Below, in pieces: positions 9,766 through 21,101 of a DNA stretch of 64,000 nt. Source of the DNA: Neostapfia colusana (Eukaryota > Streptophyta > Magnoliopsida > Poales > Poaceae). A model generated the notes under the pieces. The model saw only the letters and a list, made by a program, of their open reading frames with translations, was not told where the DNA came from and did not search any database. Each line of letters begins with the position of its first letter. Within the stretch, counting starts at the first letter, position 1. The DNA lies in NCBI GenBank assembly GCA_030760725.1, contig JASWHV010000012.1, positions 50,127,652-50,191,651 on the forward strand, read 5' to 3'. A program made the position numbers and the translations under genes.

Positions 9766-12700
9766 ATGGTGAGAGAAAACACCGGTCGTCAAAGGAGGAA
9801 CGTCCATGGCAACCAGGAGCCACAAGAGGGTGGCCACAATGAAGTTCCTGAGGATATTGCCCCCGGGGCTGGTGCAAACAACCTTGAACAGTTGATGGCT
9901 ATGCAGAACCAGCTCATGCAAACTATGATCCAAACTTTGGGTCAGCTGCAAGCCAACAACAACAACCCCGTTCCTGCACCGCCGCCACCACCACCGCCAC
10001 CACCGCTGGCTCACAACCGATTAAGAGAGTTCATGAGGACTCGACCACCTACTTTTTCACAAGATAATGATCCCATGGAGGCTGATGATTGGTTAAAATC
10101 CATGGAGAAGAAGCTTGCTATTGTTCAATGCAATGATTGAGAGAAAGTTCTCTTCGCATCGCACCAACTTATGGGAGCAGCCGCTGACTGGTGGGACGCT
10201 CTTTGCAACGCTCATGTCAACCAGGAGACTATTACTTGGACTGAGTTCAAGGAGAGTTTCCGCTCTCATTACATCCCTTCTGGAGTCATGATGCTAAAAA
10301 GGCAAGAGTTTGAAAGTCTCCACCAAGGACGGAAGAGCGTGAATGAGTACGTCAACAAGTTCACGCAACTGTCAAGGTATGCCCCCGAGGATGTCAACTC
10401 GGACCAACGGAAGCAGTACTTGTTCATGAGAGGGTTGAACAATGAGATCCAAGTTCAGATTCTCAACAACGACTATGCAAACTTCCAGAAGCTAGTTGAC
10501 AAAGCTATAGTGGTTGAGAGCAAGATCCGTGAGATCGAGCAAGAGGGCAAGAGAAAGATTCCATACCAGCCACAAGGGAGCAATGTACGTCCCCGTTTCA
10601 TGTCCTCAGCTGCACCGCAGTATGGTTCGTCCACTCCTACTTTTTGCCCTAATCAACCACCACAGCAACGTCCTGTTATGCAAGCACCTCGTGTGCCTTT
10701 GCCTCCTGCGCCCCGTCCAAACATGGGTGCCTATGCTCAAAACCACCCTCGCCCCAACGTTCCTGCTGTCTTGGGCAACAAGGCATGCTTTGCATGCGGA
10801 GAGACGGGACACTTTGCAAGTCAGTGCCCAAAGAAAGGCCTTGGACAACCAAGCAATGCGCCCAAGCAGAACCCACGTCCGAACGGAGGAGCTAATCAAG
10901 GCAACGGTGGGCAGCAAAACTACGCTCGGGGCACCGTGAATCATGTCTCCGCTGAGGAAGCGCAACAGGCTAAGGACGTCGTGATTGATATGTTCCTTGC
11001 CAACTCCAACCCAGACACTGTTTTATTTGATTCCAGAGCATCGCATTCATTCATATCATCCAAGTATGTTGCCAAATATAATCTACCCATATCGCACATG
11101 AAATATACTATGTTAGTTAATTCGCCCGGTGGAGAGATGATGACAATATAGTATGTCCGAAAGTAAACCTTAAAATAAGAGGGGTAGATTTTCTTGCCAA
11201 CCTTATTGTCTTGGATTCCCTACGGCTTGACATAATACTCGGAATGTATTGGTTAAGCAAGCACAACGGAGTAATACAATGTGCTAAGAGGAGCGTGCAG
11301 TTGACAAACGAGCACGGAACTCGTATTGAGTTCAAGTCAGCTCAACCAGCAACCGAGAAGGCAACATTGAACCATGTCGAGGAAGCAACATTGAGAAGCA
11401 TTCCGGTGGTTCAAGAATTTTCGGATGTGTTCCCGGAGGAACTTCAAGATATGCCACCTGACCGGGACATTGAGTTTGCCATTGACTTGGTACCTGGAAC
11501 TGCATCTATAGCAAAGAGGCCATATAGGATGCCCGTAAATGAACTAGTGGAACTCAAGAAGCAAATTCAGGAGCAGCTAGAAAAGGGTTTTATTCGCCCA
11601 AGCTCGTCACCGTGGGGAGCCCCCGTGCTCTTCGTAGACAAGAAGGATGGGACCCAAAGGATGTGCGTGGATTATAGGTCTCTCAATGAGGTGACGATCA
11701 AGAATAAATACCAACTGCCCCGTATAGAGGACCTGTTCGACGAAATGAAAGGTGCCCGAGTTTTCTCAAAGATCGATCTTCGGTTGGGATACTTCCAGCT
11801 GAAGATTAAGCCCTCTGACATACCCAAGACTGCCTTTCAAACACGGTATGGTTCGTATGAATATACCGTTATGTCTTTTGGGTTAACGAATGCACCCGCA
11901 TATTTCATGTACCTCATGAATAAGGTCTTCATGGAGTACTTGGACAAGTTCGTCATGGTTTTCATCGACGATATCATGGTGTATTCAAAGAGTGAGAAAG
12001 AACATGAAGAACATTTGAGATTGACATTGCAGAAGCTGCGAGAGCATCAATTGTATGCCAAGCTAAGCAAGTGTCAATTTTGGCTAAAGGAGATATCGTT
12101 CCTAGGCCACATCATCTCCGAGAAAGGAGTATCGGTTGATCCCGGAAAAGTGGGAGATGTTCTGAAGTGGAACCAACCGCAAAACGTGAGAGATATTCGG
12201 AGTTTTCTTGGGATGGCTGGGTACTACCGACGGTTCATCAAGGACTTCTCCAAGATAGCGAAGCCTATGACGGAGTTACTAATGAAGCGAAAAGCATTTC
12301 AGTGGACACCAGCGTGCCAAGAAAGCTTCGAGGAGCTCAAGAAAAGGCTAACCACAGCACCGGTTTTGGTATTGCCGGGCGTAAGCAAGAGCTTTGACAT
12401 ATATTGTGACGCATCAAGACAAGGGCTTGGATGTGTGCTCATGCAAGAAGGACAAGTGGTAGCCTATGCGTCGAGACAACTAAAGAAACACAAGTTGAAT
12501 TACCCCACACATGACTTGCAACTCGCAGCCATGGTACATGCCTGAAGATTTGGAGACATTATATCCTTGGCCACTGATGTGAGATCTATATGGATCATAA
12601 AAGCCTCAAGTACATATTCACCCAAACGGATTTGAATTTGAGGCAACGTCGATGGTTGGAGCTCATCAAGGATTATGATGTTGGAATCAACTATCACCCC

Positions 12701-14290
12701 GGAAAGGCCAATGTAGTAGCTGATGCATTGAGCCGAAAGGGAGCATGCCACCATCTCACGGTTCGGGAGCTACCGCCCGAGCTATGCAAGGAGTTCGAAT
12801 GGTTACGTATCGGGTTCTTGAACGAGATGGAAGTAATGGAACTCCATTCTTCGCTGGAACAAGAGATAAGAGATGGCCAAGCAACGGATAAGGAAATCAA
12901 GGAGATCAAGGAAAGAATCTGACAAGGCATAGAAAAGGACTTCAAGGAAGACGAGAAAGTTATGCTTTGGTTAGGGAAAAGGATTTGTGTGCCTAACGTG
13001 AAGCATATCCGCGACACGATATTAAAAGAGGCACATGACTCACCTTATTCCATACATCCCGGCAATACAAATATGTACAAGGACCTAAAAACTTGTTATT
13101 GGTGAGATGGTATGAAAAGGGACATAGCTGAATATGTTGCCTTATGCGACACGTACCAACAGGTGAAGGCTGAACATCAAAGACCCACTGGACTGTTGCA
13201 ACCATTGAAAGTACCCGAGTGGAAGTGGGAGGACATCAGTATGGATTTCATCATCGGATTACCATGTACTCGGTCGGGTTACGACTCCATCTGGGTTATT
13301 ATGGACCGATTGACAAAAACAACTCATTTTCTTCCTGTTAGAACCACGTACCGCGTCGCAGAACTAGCCGAACTGTACATGGAACAAATCGTGTGCCGTC
13401 ATGGAGTCCCGAAGAGGAAAGTTTCAGACTGGGGTACTCAGTTTACCTCTAGGTTCTGGAGGAAGCTGCACGAAGCTATGGGTACACGACTGGATTTTAG
13501 CTCCACTTACCACCTGCAGACGATGGACAAACCGAGAGGACAAAACCAAATTTTGGAAGACATGTTGAGAGCCTGCGCCTTGAAACATGGGCGTAGTTGG
13601 GATAGGAGCTTGCCGTATGCTGAGTTCTCGTACAACAACAGCTATCAAGCCAACTTTAAGATGTCACCTTTTGAAGCATTGTATGGTAGATGGTGTAGAA
13701 CGCCGTTGTTTTGGAATGAGACAGGAGAGAACCAAGTGTTTGGACCAGAAGTGTTGCAAGAGGCTGAGAAGCAAGTCCAAACGGTATGGGAGAATTTGAA
13801 GGCTGCTCAATCACGACAAAAACGCTATGCGGACAATAGGCGAAGGAAGTTGACCTTCGAAGTAGGAGACTTTGTGTACCTTAAGGTATCGCCTATCCGA
13901 GAACAACGACGTTTCAACGTCAAAGGCAAGTTAGCACCTCGCTACATCGGGCCATTTAAGATTTTGGGCAAGCGAGGAAAGGTAGCCTATCAACTAGAGC
14001 TCCCAACGCACCTCTTCGACGTGCATGACGTGTTTCACGTATCACAGCTCAAGAAGTGCTTGAGAATTCTAGAAGAACAAGTACCAATGGATGATCTCGA
14101 ACTTCAAGAGGATCTGACCTATGTGTAGCACCCTGTCCAAATTTTGGACGTGAAGGAAAGGGTCACGAGGAACAAAGTGATCCGTTGGTGCAAGGTACAA
14201 TGGAGCCATCATACGGAAGCCGAAGCTACATGGGAACGTGAGGAAGACATCAAGGCAGAATTCCCTCACCTACTCTCCACTCTATCGAAT
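9766..14290 (+). pseudogene. gag-pol polyprotein of element C with chromodomain, multiply disrupted
   Basis: This encoded the Gag and enzymatic proteins of a chromovirus. Domains in order: Gag (from the ATG at 9766; EFMRTRPPTF, WWDALC), CCHC knuckle (CFACGETGHFASQC, about 10786-10827), protease (DSRASHSF at about 11029, where DSGA is usual), RT with FIDDIMVYS (about 11963-11990), RNase H (YCDASRQGLG, about 12402), integrase zinc and catalytic regions (13020-13560), and a chromodomain-like tail (VTRNKVIRWCKVQWSHH...EATWERE, about 14160-14245). Lesions: TGA at 10138, TAG at 11149, a frameshift near 12540, TGA at 12920 and 13103, TAG at 14126. The integrase catalytic glutamate is lost in a local compensated frameshift (13521-13546). 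Confidence 0.9.
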
Positions 14291-14308
14291 CTCGCGGGCG
14301 AGATTCAA

Positions 14309-14322
14309 TTTAAGGGGGGTAG
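14309..14322 (+). other. Polypurine tract of C
   Basis: The tract ttaaggggggtagg lies immediately before the 3' LTR start at 14326. It is the expected primer for plus-strand synthesis and is nearly identical to that of F (63849-63860). Confidence 0.85.
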
Positions 14323-14474
14323 GTTTGTAACACCCTCAATTTCATAATTCATGCATGTATTCATATTTCATATAGAGAAAACATTTTAAAAGAAGTAGAA
14401 TGGTGAAAGATAGTTAAAAAGAGCCGATTCCAATCCACCGAGAGCGCCGTCGACTCTTCTTGTGGCCCGCTGGC

Positions 14475-15284
14475 CACGTGGCGCCTTCGGAGCTCATCCT
14501 TGCAAAAGGGGTGAGGTCCGGCACTGCTGGCTACATGGCAGGCTAGGAGCTTGTCGCTGCAGAAAAGCGAGGTCCAGCCCCACGGGACACGTGTCGCCTT
14601 CGGAGCTAGTCTCTACGGAGAAGCGAGGCCAACCCCGCGGGACACGTGTCGCTTGCGGAGCTCGCCTCTGCGTAGAAGCGAGGTCCAGTTCTGCGGGACA
14701 CGTGTCGCTCTCGGAGCTTACCCCCGCTGAGGGAGAAAGGTCCAGTTCCGATGGACACGTGTCACCCTCGGAGCTCGCCTCTGGGAGGTCTGACACTGAC
14801 GGGCACGTGTCATCCTCGGAGCTCGCCTCCGAGAAATCCGACCCCAATGGACACGTGTCGTCCTCGGAGCTCACCAAGGAGAAGACATTGTCTGACACGT
14901 GTCGACCTCGAAGCTCATCTCCGAGGAGAAGGGAGGTCCGACGCTGCTGGACACGTGGCACTCTCAGAGCCCACCTACGATGAGAGGGAAGGTCCAGAAC
15001 TGACACGTGGCACTCTCGGAGCTCACCTCCGAAGAGAGGGGAGGTCCGGCACTGACACGTGGCATACGCGGAACTCGCCTCTGGAGAGAGGGGAGGTCCC
15101 GACCCACCAGACACGTGGCGTACACGGAGCTCACCTCTGAGGGAGAGGGAGGTCCCGCCCGCCAGACGCGTGGCGCACGCGGAGCTCGCCTCTGAGGAAG
15201 AGGGAAGTCCCGCCCGCCTGACACGTGGCACAGCCGAAGCTCGCCTCTGAGGAAAAGGGGAGCCTGGCCTCCGCTGGACACGTG
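14475..15284 (+). repeat. Tandem array of about 55-bp units each centred on a G-box
   Basis: CACGTG occurs 14 times, at 14475, 14588, 14643, 14699, 14756, 14804, 14852, 14896, 14952, 15004, 15056, 15112, 15222 and 15279. Two further units carry mutated cores, near 14531 (acatgg) and 15167 (acgcgtgg). The usual context is gacacgtgtc or gacacgtggc, followed by ctcggagctc and a variable gaggtcc end. CACGTG is the core bound by plant bZIP and bHLH factors (G-box/ABRE). The array lies in U3, upstream of the TATA box. Long ORFs across it come from the repeat composition. Confidence 0.9.
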
Positions 15285-15495
15285 GGGCCTCTGGAGCTTA
15301 TCCCTGCGGGAAGAAGAGATTCTTAAGTGGTTTTTCTCCTGTGCGCACGGGAATACCCGGTACTGAGGAAACCGACACGAATTCTACGTTGCTGCCGCAC
15401 CAAATCAATCGAAGATAAGTTGTTAAGATCCAAACACAAATCAAATAGGACTCTTATTTGAAATCCAATCGGAGTAGGACTCTTCATTTTCTGGT

Positions 15496-15503
15496 TATAA
15501 ATA
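15496..15503 (+). promoter_or_regulatory. TATA box in the 3' LTR of C
   Basis: Tataaata lies about 210 bp downstream of the last G-box and about 1170 bp into the LTR. It is the likely core promoter. Transcription would start about 30 bp further on, giving a very long R-U5. Confidence 0.6.
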
Positions 15504-16857
15504 GAACCCGAAACACCCCTCGGTCGTGACACCTTCCCAAGCCGACAACTTAGAGGCCCTAGCCCCCAACTCGCCGAGCTAACTCCTTCACCGGAGTTCG
15601 GCCGCCGGTGAGCCCGCCGTTGAAGCTCCGTCGAGCCTCGCCGTCGCCGGAAGAGATCCAACAACCTATCTTGCTAGGGGGAAGGCCCGACACCGAGGAG
15701 AAGTGAGGTAGGCCATTGTTACTACCTTACGACATCATCGCGGTTTTCTTCACATCTGTTTCTTCGATACCTTCGAATAGAAGCCCTTTCATGTGGACAG
15801 ATCACGTGTTGATCAGATTTTTGAAGGTGGAATTGATCTAGAGTAAAGATCATCACCGCACCTACACTTGATCTTACACCTTTGTTCATCATAAAACCCC
15901 ATGCAAAACCCTTAAAACCATGCAAGAATACGTACAAACTGATAGCACCATAGGATTAACATGCATATGCACTATTGCATCTTGAGTAAAGTTTGTGCAT
16001 GATGTTTGATTGCTATAAATTTTGTATATGCGTGGTTGTGAGTAGAAGGACAAACTAAGGGAGCTGTTTACAAAGGACTACAACACCAAGAATTCAAGAT
16101 CCGTGAGCAACAGAAGCCACAGGAACAAGGCAAGTGCCCCTTGACCATATTGATCCCATGTTTTGAAACTGTTTTGTTTTTGAAAACTGTGAATGCTTGA
16201 GTCAACTTGATGGGAAAACCTTTTATAGGAGTTTATTAGTTTTGTTAACCACCCTTGTCACCGGGAAAGTTGATGAGTCGGGTAGGGTCGTTTTGCTTTT
16301 TGCTTCACTGAGTCCATGGGATATGGGAAGCGAGATAGAATGTGTCTAGCTACTGCACTCATATGAACAATGATATAAGAACTTGATGTTGATAATGAAC
16401 ATGAATCGGGGGATATCTAGGCAAGCTTGGTTTGTGGATGTGGTAGAATGATATGGTGGTTTACTTGCCGTAGATCTAAAGACCGGTTCATGCCAGCACA
16501 TGCCAGGAATACAGTGCCACCACAAGGCCATATGGGTGCGGCTTAGCTGACTAATTAGGTAACTTGCTAGATTGTTATGGACCGTGGAAGGCGCGGGGAG
16601 TGGGAGTCGAGAGTGGACTGCCCTGGGAACCGCATGGCACAAGAGGGGGCCCGTAGGTGGGAGAATGGTGATTCGAGCCTGCTGGTGAAACCTTAGTGAA
16701 TCCATACATCTAGTAGCCCCTTTGTAAAGGCTGTTTTGTGATCTCTTGGCCAAAACCGACGGTTGTGTACTGGTATAATGGAGGTTCTGCAGTCGCCGAC
16801 GGGTGACGAAATCACAAACTTATGGGTAAAGTGGTGCCACCTCTTAAGAGTGTAAAA

Positions 16858-16881
16858 CTATCATGATAGTCGTGCTTACGG
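16858..16881 (+). other. Palindrome/hairpin module in the 3' LTR of C
   Basis: CTATCATGATAG followed by TCGTGCTTACGG, with the outer pair reduced to a T-G wobble. Confidence 0.7.
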
Positions 16882-17701
16882 TCACAAGCGCCTGGTCAAC
16901 TCACATGATTAGATGGGATGGTTTGGGATGGATGGTTATTGGTATGGTTATGGTTTGGTCTTTGGTTTTGGTTTCGGGACTGTTGAGTCTTGGTAATGAG
17001 ATTGGTTTCGGGACTGTTGAGTCTTGAACATGAGATGGTTTTGGAGAAATGAATATGAGATGGTTATGGATATTGTGAATATGAGATGGTTATGGATATC
17101 ATAAGCATGAGACGAAAGTTGAGAAAGATTTATGGTTGGATGAGACATGAAAAGTGGTGAATCATGAAGGAGGTATGTTGATATTTTAATTGGATATATG
17201 TTGGGATTAAATCCACTTAAGATAGCTGCTGTTTTTATCATGCTTTGTGAAATAAACTTTGCTTTCTGCAATGAGCCTTTTTATTCCTACCTTGTTGTAA
17301 GCTACATGTCATACTTCTTCCGCACTTGCCGAGTACGACATGTACTCACCCTTGCATTATCATACAATCATTAGCCACAGGAGAGGAGTACCTCGAAGAT
17401 CATGTGGAGTATTAGGCGTGCGATCTACCATCAACTTGCCTGTGGGGATGGAGTTGAAGATGGAGCCGCTGTCGTGCTTAGTTTCCTTCCGCTATAGTAT
17501 AGAAGACTTCTGCTGCTAGAATAAAGCTAGAGACTTCTGCTGCAAGATAAGTTAGAGATTGATGTAATAAAGTGCCTACACACTTGTTATTCATGGTTAT
17601 ATTCTGAATTCAGTTTGTGGATTACATGTGTATGTGTGATGAACATCCTGGGCACACATATGCATTAGTTCGGATCCATTTTCACGGGACAGGGCGTCAC
17701 A

Positions 17702-18663
17702 GTCTCCTCCTTTAGAGTGCTTGAGAATCAAATTTTAGTTAGAATCGTGAGAGAAAATAGTCATAGGTATGGCTGAGAAAGTAGACCGGACTTGTCCGGA
17801 CCTAGTCCGTTCCCAACCGGACTACTCCGTTTCTGAACGGACAAGAAGTCTCTGAGTGAGTTCGGACTTGTCCGTTTTAGGCCGGACTAGTCTGTTTACG
17901 AGCGAGTCTGGGCCTGTATGAGACTAAGTCCCAAAAGGCCAGACTAGTCCACCCACGGGGCCGGACTAGTCCGCTCAACGGACTAAGCCGTTTAGGTCCG
18001 GAGTCCGCTCCACAGAGCGGACTAGTCCGGTTTAGTACCGAACAAAGGTTGCTGTGTGAGCTCGGACTAGTCCGGATTTGGCAAGACTAGTCTGTAGTAT
18101 GAGATTAGAGAGAGTTTTCGAGACTAAGTCTGGTAAGACCGGACTAGTCCGCCCCCCTACCAGACTAGTCCGTTCTCATCCGGAACAAAGGTTTTTGAGT
18201 GAGATGGGACTAGTCCGCTCTTCACCGGACTAGTCCGGGACTTTGTGACCGTTTGAATCCAACGGTCACAGGACTTTGTGGACTCCTCAATGAGGACATA
18301 GATTCCTGTGTGGAATCGAACCTCGGGATAAATTGTGTCTCTTGTTTCCTTTACCTTCTCGCTCATTCACTAAAGTTACATGTTAAGTTTCGTATCGCTT
18401 AAAACTTGTGAATTGCTTTATTGTTGTGAGTCTTGCAATCTAACCATTCTTTCATTCACAAACTAATTAGTTAGATTGTTAGATTTCTTACATATCTTCC
18501 GCTTTAACAAACTTAAAAAGAAATCCTAAAAACACGATTTCTATATCTAGACCGGACTAGTCTGCCCCCAGACTGGACTAGTCCGGCCTCCTTCAAGTTT
18601 AATCCACTGTTTGCAGTAGTTTTAGATTTTATTAGCCTATTCACCCCCTCTAGGCAACTTTCA
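17702..18663 (+). repeat. 5' LTR remnant of D
   Basis: It aligns with 36927-38447. The first 212 bp are absent (lost with the 5' end of C). An internal deletion at about 18270 removes the equivalent of 37573-38059, about 487 bp, between two CTTT tetramers. That deletion takes out the TATA box. The remnant ends in caactttca at 18663. Many actagtcc palindromes remain. Confidence 0.88.
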
Positions 18664-18665
18664 AT

Positions 18666-18678
18666 TGGTATCAGAGCC
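18666..18678 (+). other. Primer binding site of D
   Basis: Tggtatcagagcc begins two bases after the LTR end and matches the initiator-Met tRNA 3' end. Confidence 0.88.
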
Positions 18679-18714
18679 TAACTCTCCACAAAATCTTAAC
18701 CGCTTGGAGAGGAG

Positions 18715-21095
18715 ATGGGGGACAAGACCGGTTGCCAAATTGATCTTATGAAGGGAAAAGGAGCAAGTCCGAGCAACTTCAAAGAGCAAGGTTCTAACCC
18801 GCCTCCAGCGGTTACTCCTCCACAAGACGTCTCAAGCTCGAAAGAAGATGAAGAAGTTCTTCGTCTCATGGCTCTCCTCAAGAAGAAGAGGGAGGAAGCT
18901 AAGAAGAAAAAGAAGGAGAAATTGGAGAAGAAGCTCAAGAGTAGTCAACAAGAATACTCGTGATATCCTTTTAATTGTGAACGTCTAAATTCTCACTCTA
19001 GTTATTTGTCAATTCCCCTAGGCAAACCACCTCACTTTGATGGAACTAACTATACAATGTGGAATCACAACATGAAGTTGCATCTAATTTCCTTAAACCC
19101 AAGTCTTTGGCATGTTGTTTGTACAGGTATAGATATCCCCAAAGACGAGGATGAACTCACCCAAGAGCAAGAACAACAAATCCACCACAATGCACAAGCG
19201 ACGACTGTGCTCAACTCATCTCTGAGCCTTGAAGAATTCAACAAGGTAGATGGGTTAGAGCTCGCCAAAGACATTTGGGACACCCTCAAGATCGCACATG
19301 AAGGAAAAATTGATCCGTGAGGGAAGCCAAGATAGAGATGATCAAAGGAGAGCTTGGAAGGTTCGCCATGGATGAAGGCAAAACACCTCAAGAAGTGTAC
19401 AACCGGCTCAAAACTCTCATCAACAAGAGTCAGGCGTACGGATGCAAGAAATGGAATGGTCATGAGGTGGTCAAGAGAATGATAAGAGCTTTTATGCCTC
19501 GCAATGTGACGCTATGCACTTTAATCCGGGAAAGTCCAAACTTTGACATGATGACTCCGGATGAAGTGCTAGGTAAGATCATTAACCACGAGATTATGGA
19601 GAAGGAAGCCCAACATGTCAAGGACCTAGCGAAGATCACCTCATCCAAGAAGAAGGGCATTGCTCTCAAGGCCACATCCAAGTCTAAGGGAAAAGAAATA
19701 CAACTCACAAGTGAAGATGAAGAGAGTGATGATGAGAGCACGGACATGGATGATGAGGAAATGGCCTTCTTCATCAAAAGATTCAAAAGGTTGATGAGGA
19801 GAAGGAGAAGCCATCACTATGACAACAAGAGCAAAGACAAGGGCAAGTCAAGAACAAAGAAGACTTGCTACAACTGTAGCGAATATGGGCATTTCATTGT
19901 GAACTGTCCCCATAGCAAGTAAGATGACAAGAGGAAGAAGAAGGATGGGAAGCCTCAAGACAAGAAGATCTTCAAAAAGAAGAAGGCTTATGGACAAGCT
20001 CACATTGGAGAAGAGTGGGACTCAAACGAAGAATCCTCTTCCGAAGATGAATAAAAAGTGGCAATCGTCGCCATCAAGAGGCCAACCATGAAGAAATCAC
20101 TCTTGCCAAACAAGAGTGATTGGAAGAGCCCAAGCCACACATGCCTCATGGCAAAGGAGGAAAGCGTAAGGTAATGTCTAAACCTTCCAAGTTACATACT
20201 GTAGATGATAGTGACTTTGATAGTAATAGTGAAAATGAACTCATGTTTAAGGGCTTAAACAAGAATGCTATATCTAAAATGAAAATGCTATCGGATGAAA
20301 TATTTGAACAAGAAAAGCTTCTCAATCAACAAGAAGAATTACTTATCCTTGAAAAGGAAAGAAATCTTGAGATTGAGAAGCTCCTTGAACTTGAGAGAGA
20401 GAAGAGTAGAGCACTCGAAAGTGAACTTGCCATGAGCAAGGAAACTTGTGTTGAACTTAAGAGTAAGAATGTAGTACTTCAAGATGAACTTGTGAGTTTA
20501 ACCAAGACTCACAAGAATCTTGAAGCACAACTTAACTCACTTAAGTCAAGTGTCTCAACTACTTCATCCTCCAAGAACTTCCTCTCAACAAATATGGAAT
20601 CCAACACTAAAACTTGCAAATGTGCTAATCTTGTTTCAAACTTAAAAAATAAGCTCAAAGAGGCACAAAGCAAGAATACCTACAAGAGTGGGATCTTTGA
20701 TAAGGAGAAGATCAAATATGCACGTAGTGCATACTAAAATCACAAGATCTCCTCTTATCAAAGATGGACTTGGTTATACTAGGGGAGGAAAGCAAAATGC
20801 TAAAATCCTTAAAAATGATAGCAAATGTGTAGCTTTTGTCAAAGAAAACTCAAGTCAAGTCAAGAGTAACAACCTTGCATCTACCTCACATGAAATTGCC
20901 AAAAATGTAAACTCTACCGTATTTCATAATTTTGATGCATCTTATGTTCGTATGAAAAGCAAGTATGGTAGAGTATATGCAAAATATGTTGGGCCACTCC
21001 GCAGGAGTCCAAAAACTTGTGTGTGGGTGCCCAAATGCCTTGTAACTAACCTCAAAGGACCCAACCGAGTTTGGGTACCTAAGACCAAAGCTTAA
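18715..21095 (+). pseudogene. gag of element D
   Basis: This is a copia Gag. The start MGDKTGCQIDLMKG at 18715 runs through a lysine/glutamate-rich coiled region to TGA at 18961. The next bases continue in frame (YPFNCER), so the stop replaces a single codon, probably TGG. The Gag core follows from 19006 (GKPPHFDGTNYTMWNHNMK), with a frameshift at about 19318. A CCHC knuckle (CYNCSEYGHFIVNC) lies at about 19866-19907, then TAA, then long coiled-coil segments from 20120 to 20737 and a WVPK-containing linker up to 21095. Large coiled-coil Gags are usual for Sireviruses. At least four lesions rule out a functional product. Confidence 0.85.
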
Positions 21096-21101
21096 ATTAT
21101 T

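Larger units (their letters stand above)
6893..17701 (+). mobile_element. Element C: Tekay/Del-type chromovirus, 5' LTR truncated
   Basis: The order is LTR, primer site, gag-pol with chromodomain, polypurine tract, LTR. The right end (gcgtcaca at 17701) is followed by sequence of the 5' LTR of copia element D, so C inserted there. The left LTR lacks about its first 1.17 kb, so no target duplication can be checked. The coding region has many stops and frameshifts. Confidence 0.9.
14326..17701 (+). repeat. 3' LTR of element C (3376 bp)
   Basis: It runs from TGTAACACCCTC to GGGCGTCACA. It contains the G-box array (14475-15284), a TATA box at 15496-15503, the ggaccggttcatg block (about 16480), the palindrome/hairpin module (16858-16881) and the gccgagtac/tgtactc inverted motif (about 17328-17347). 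The right end meets the LTR of element D at 17702. Confidence 0.92.

Noticed and set aside
14494..15231. 245-codon minus-strand ORF and several plus-strand ORFs across the G-box array
   Set aside because: They arise from the repeat composition of a tandem array in an LTR. Unit length varies (44-57 bp) without keeping a frame, and no family is recognisable.
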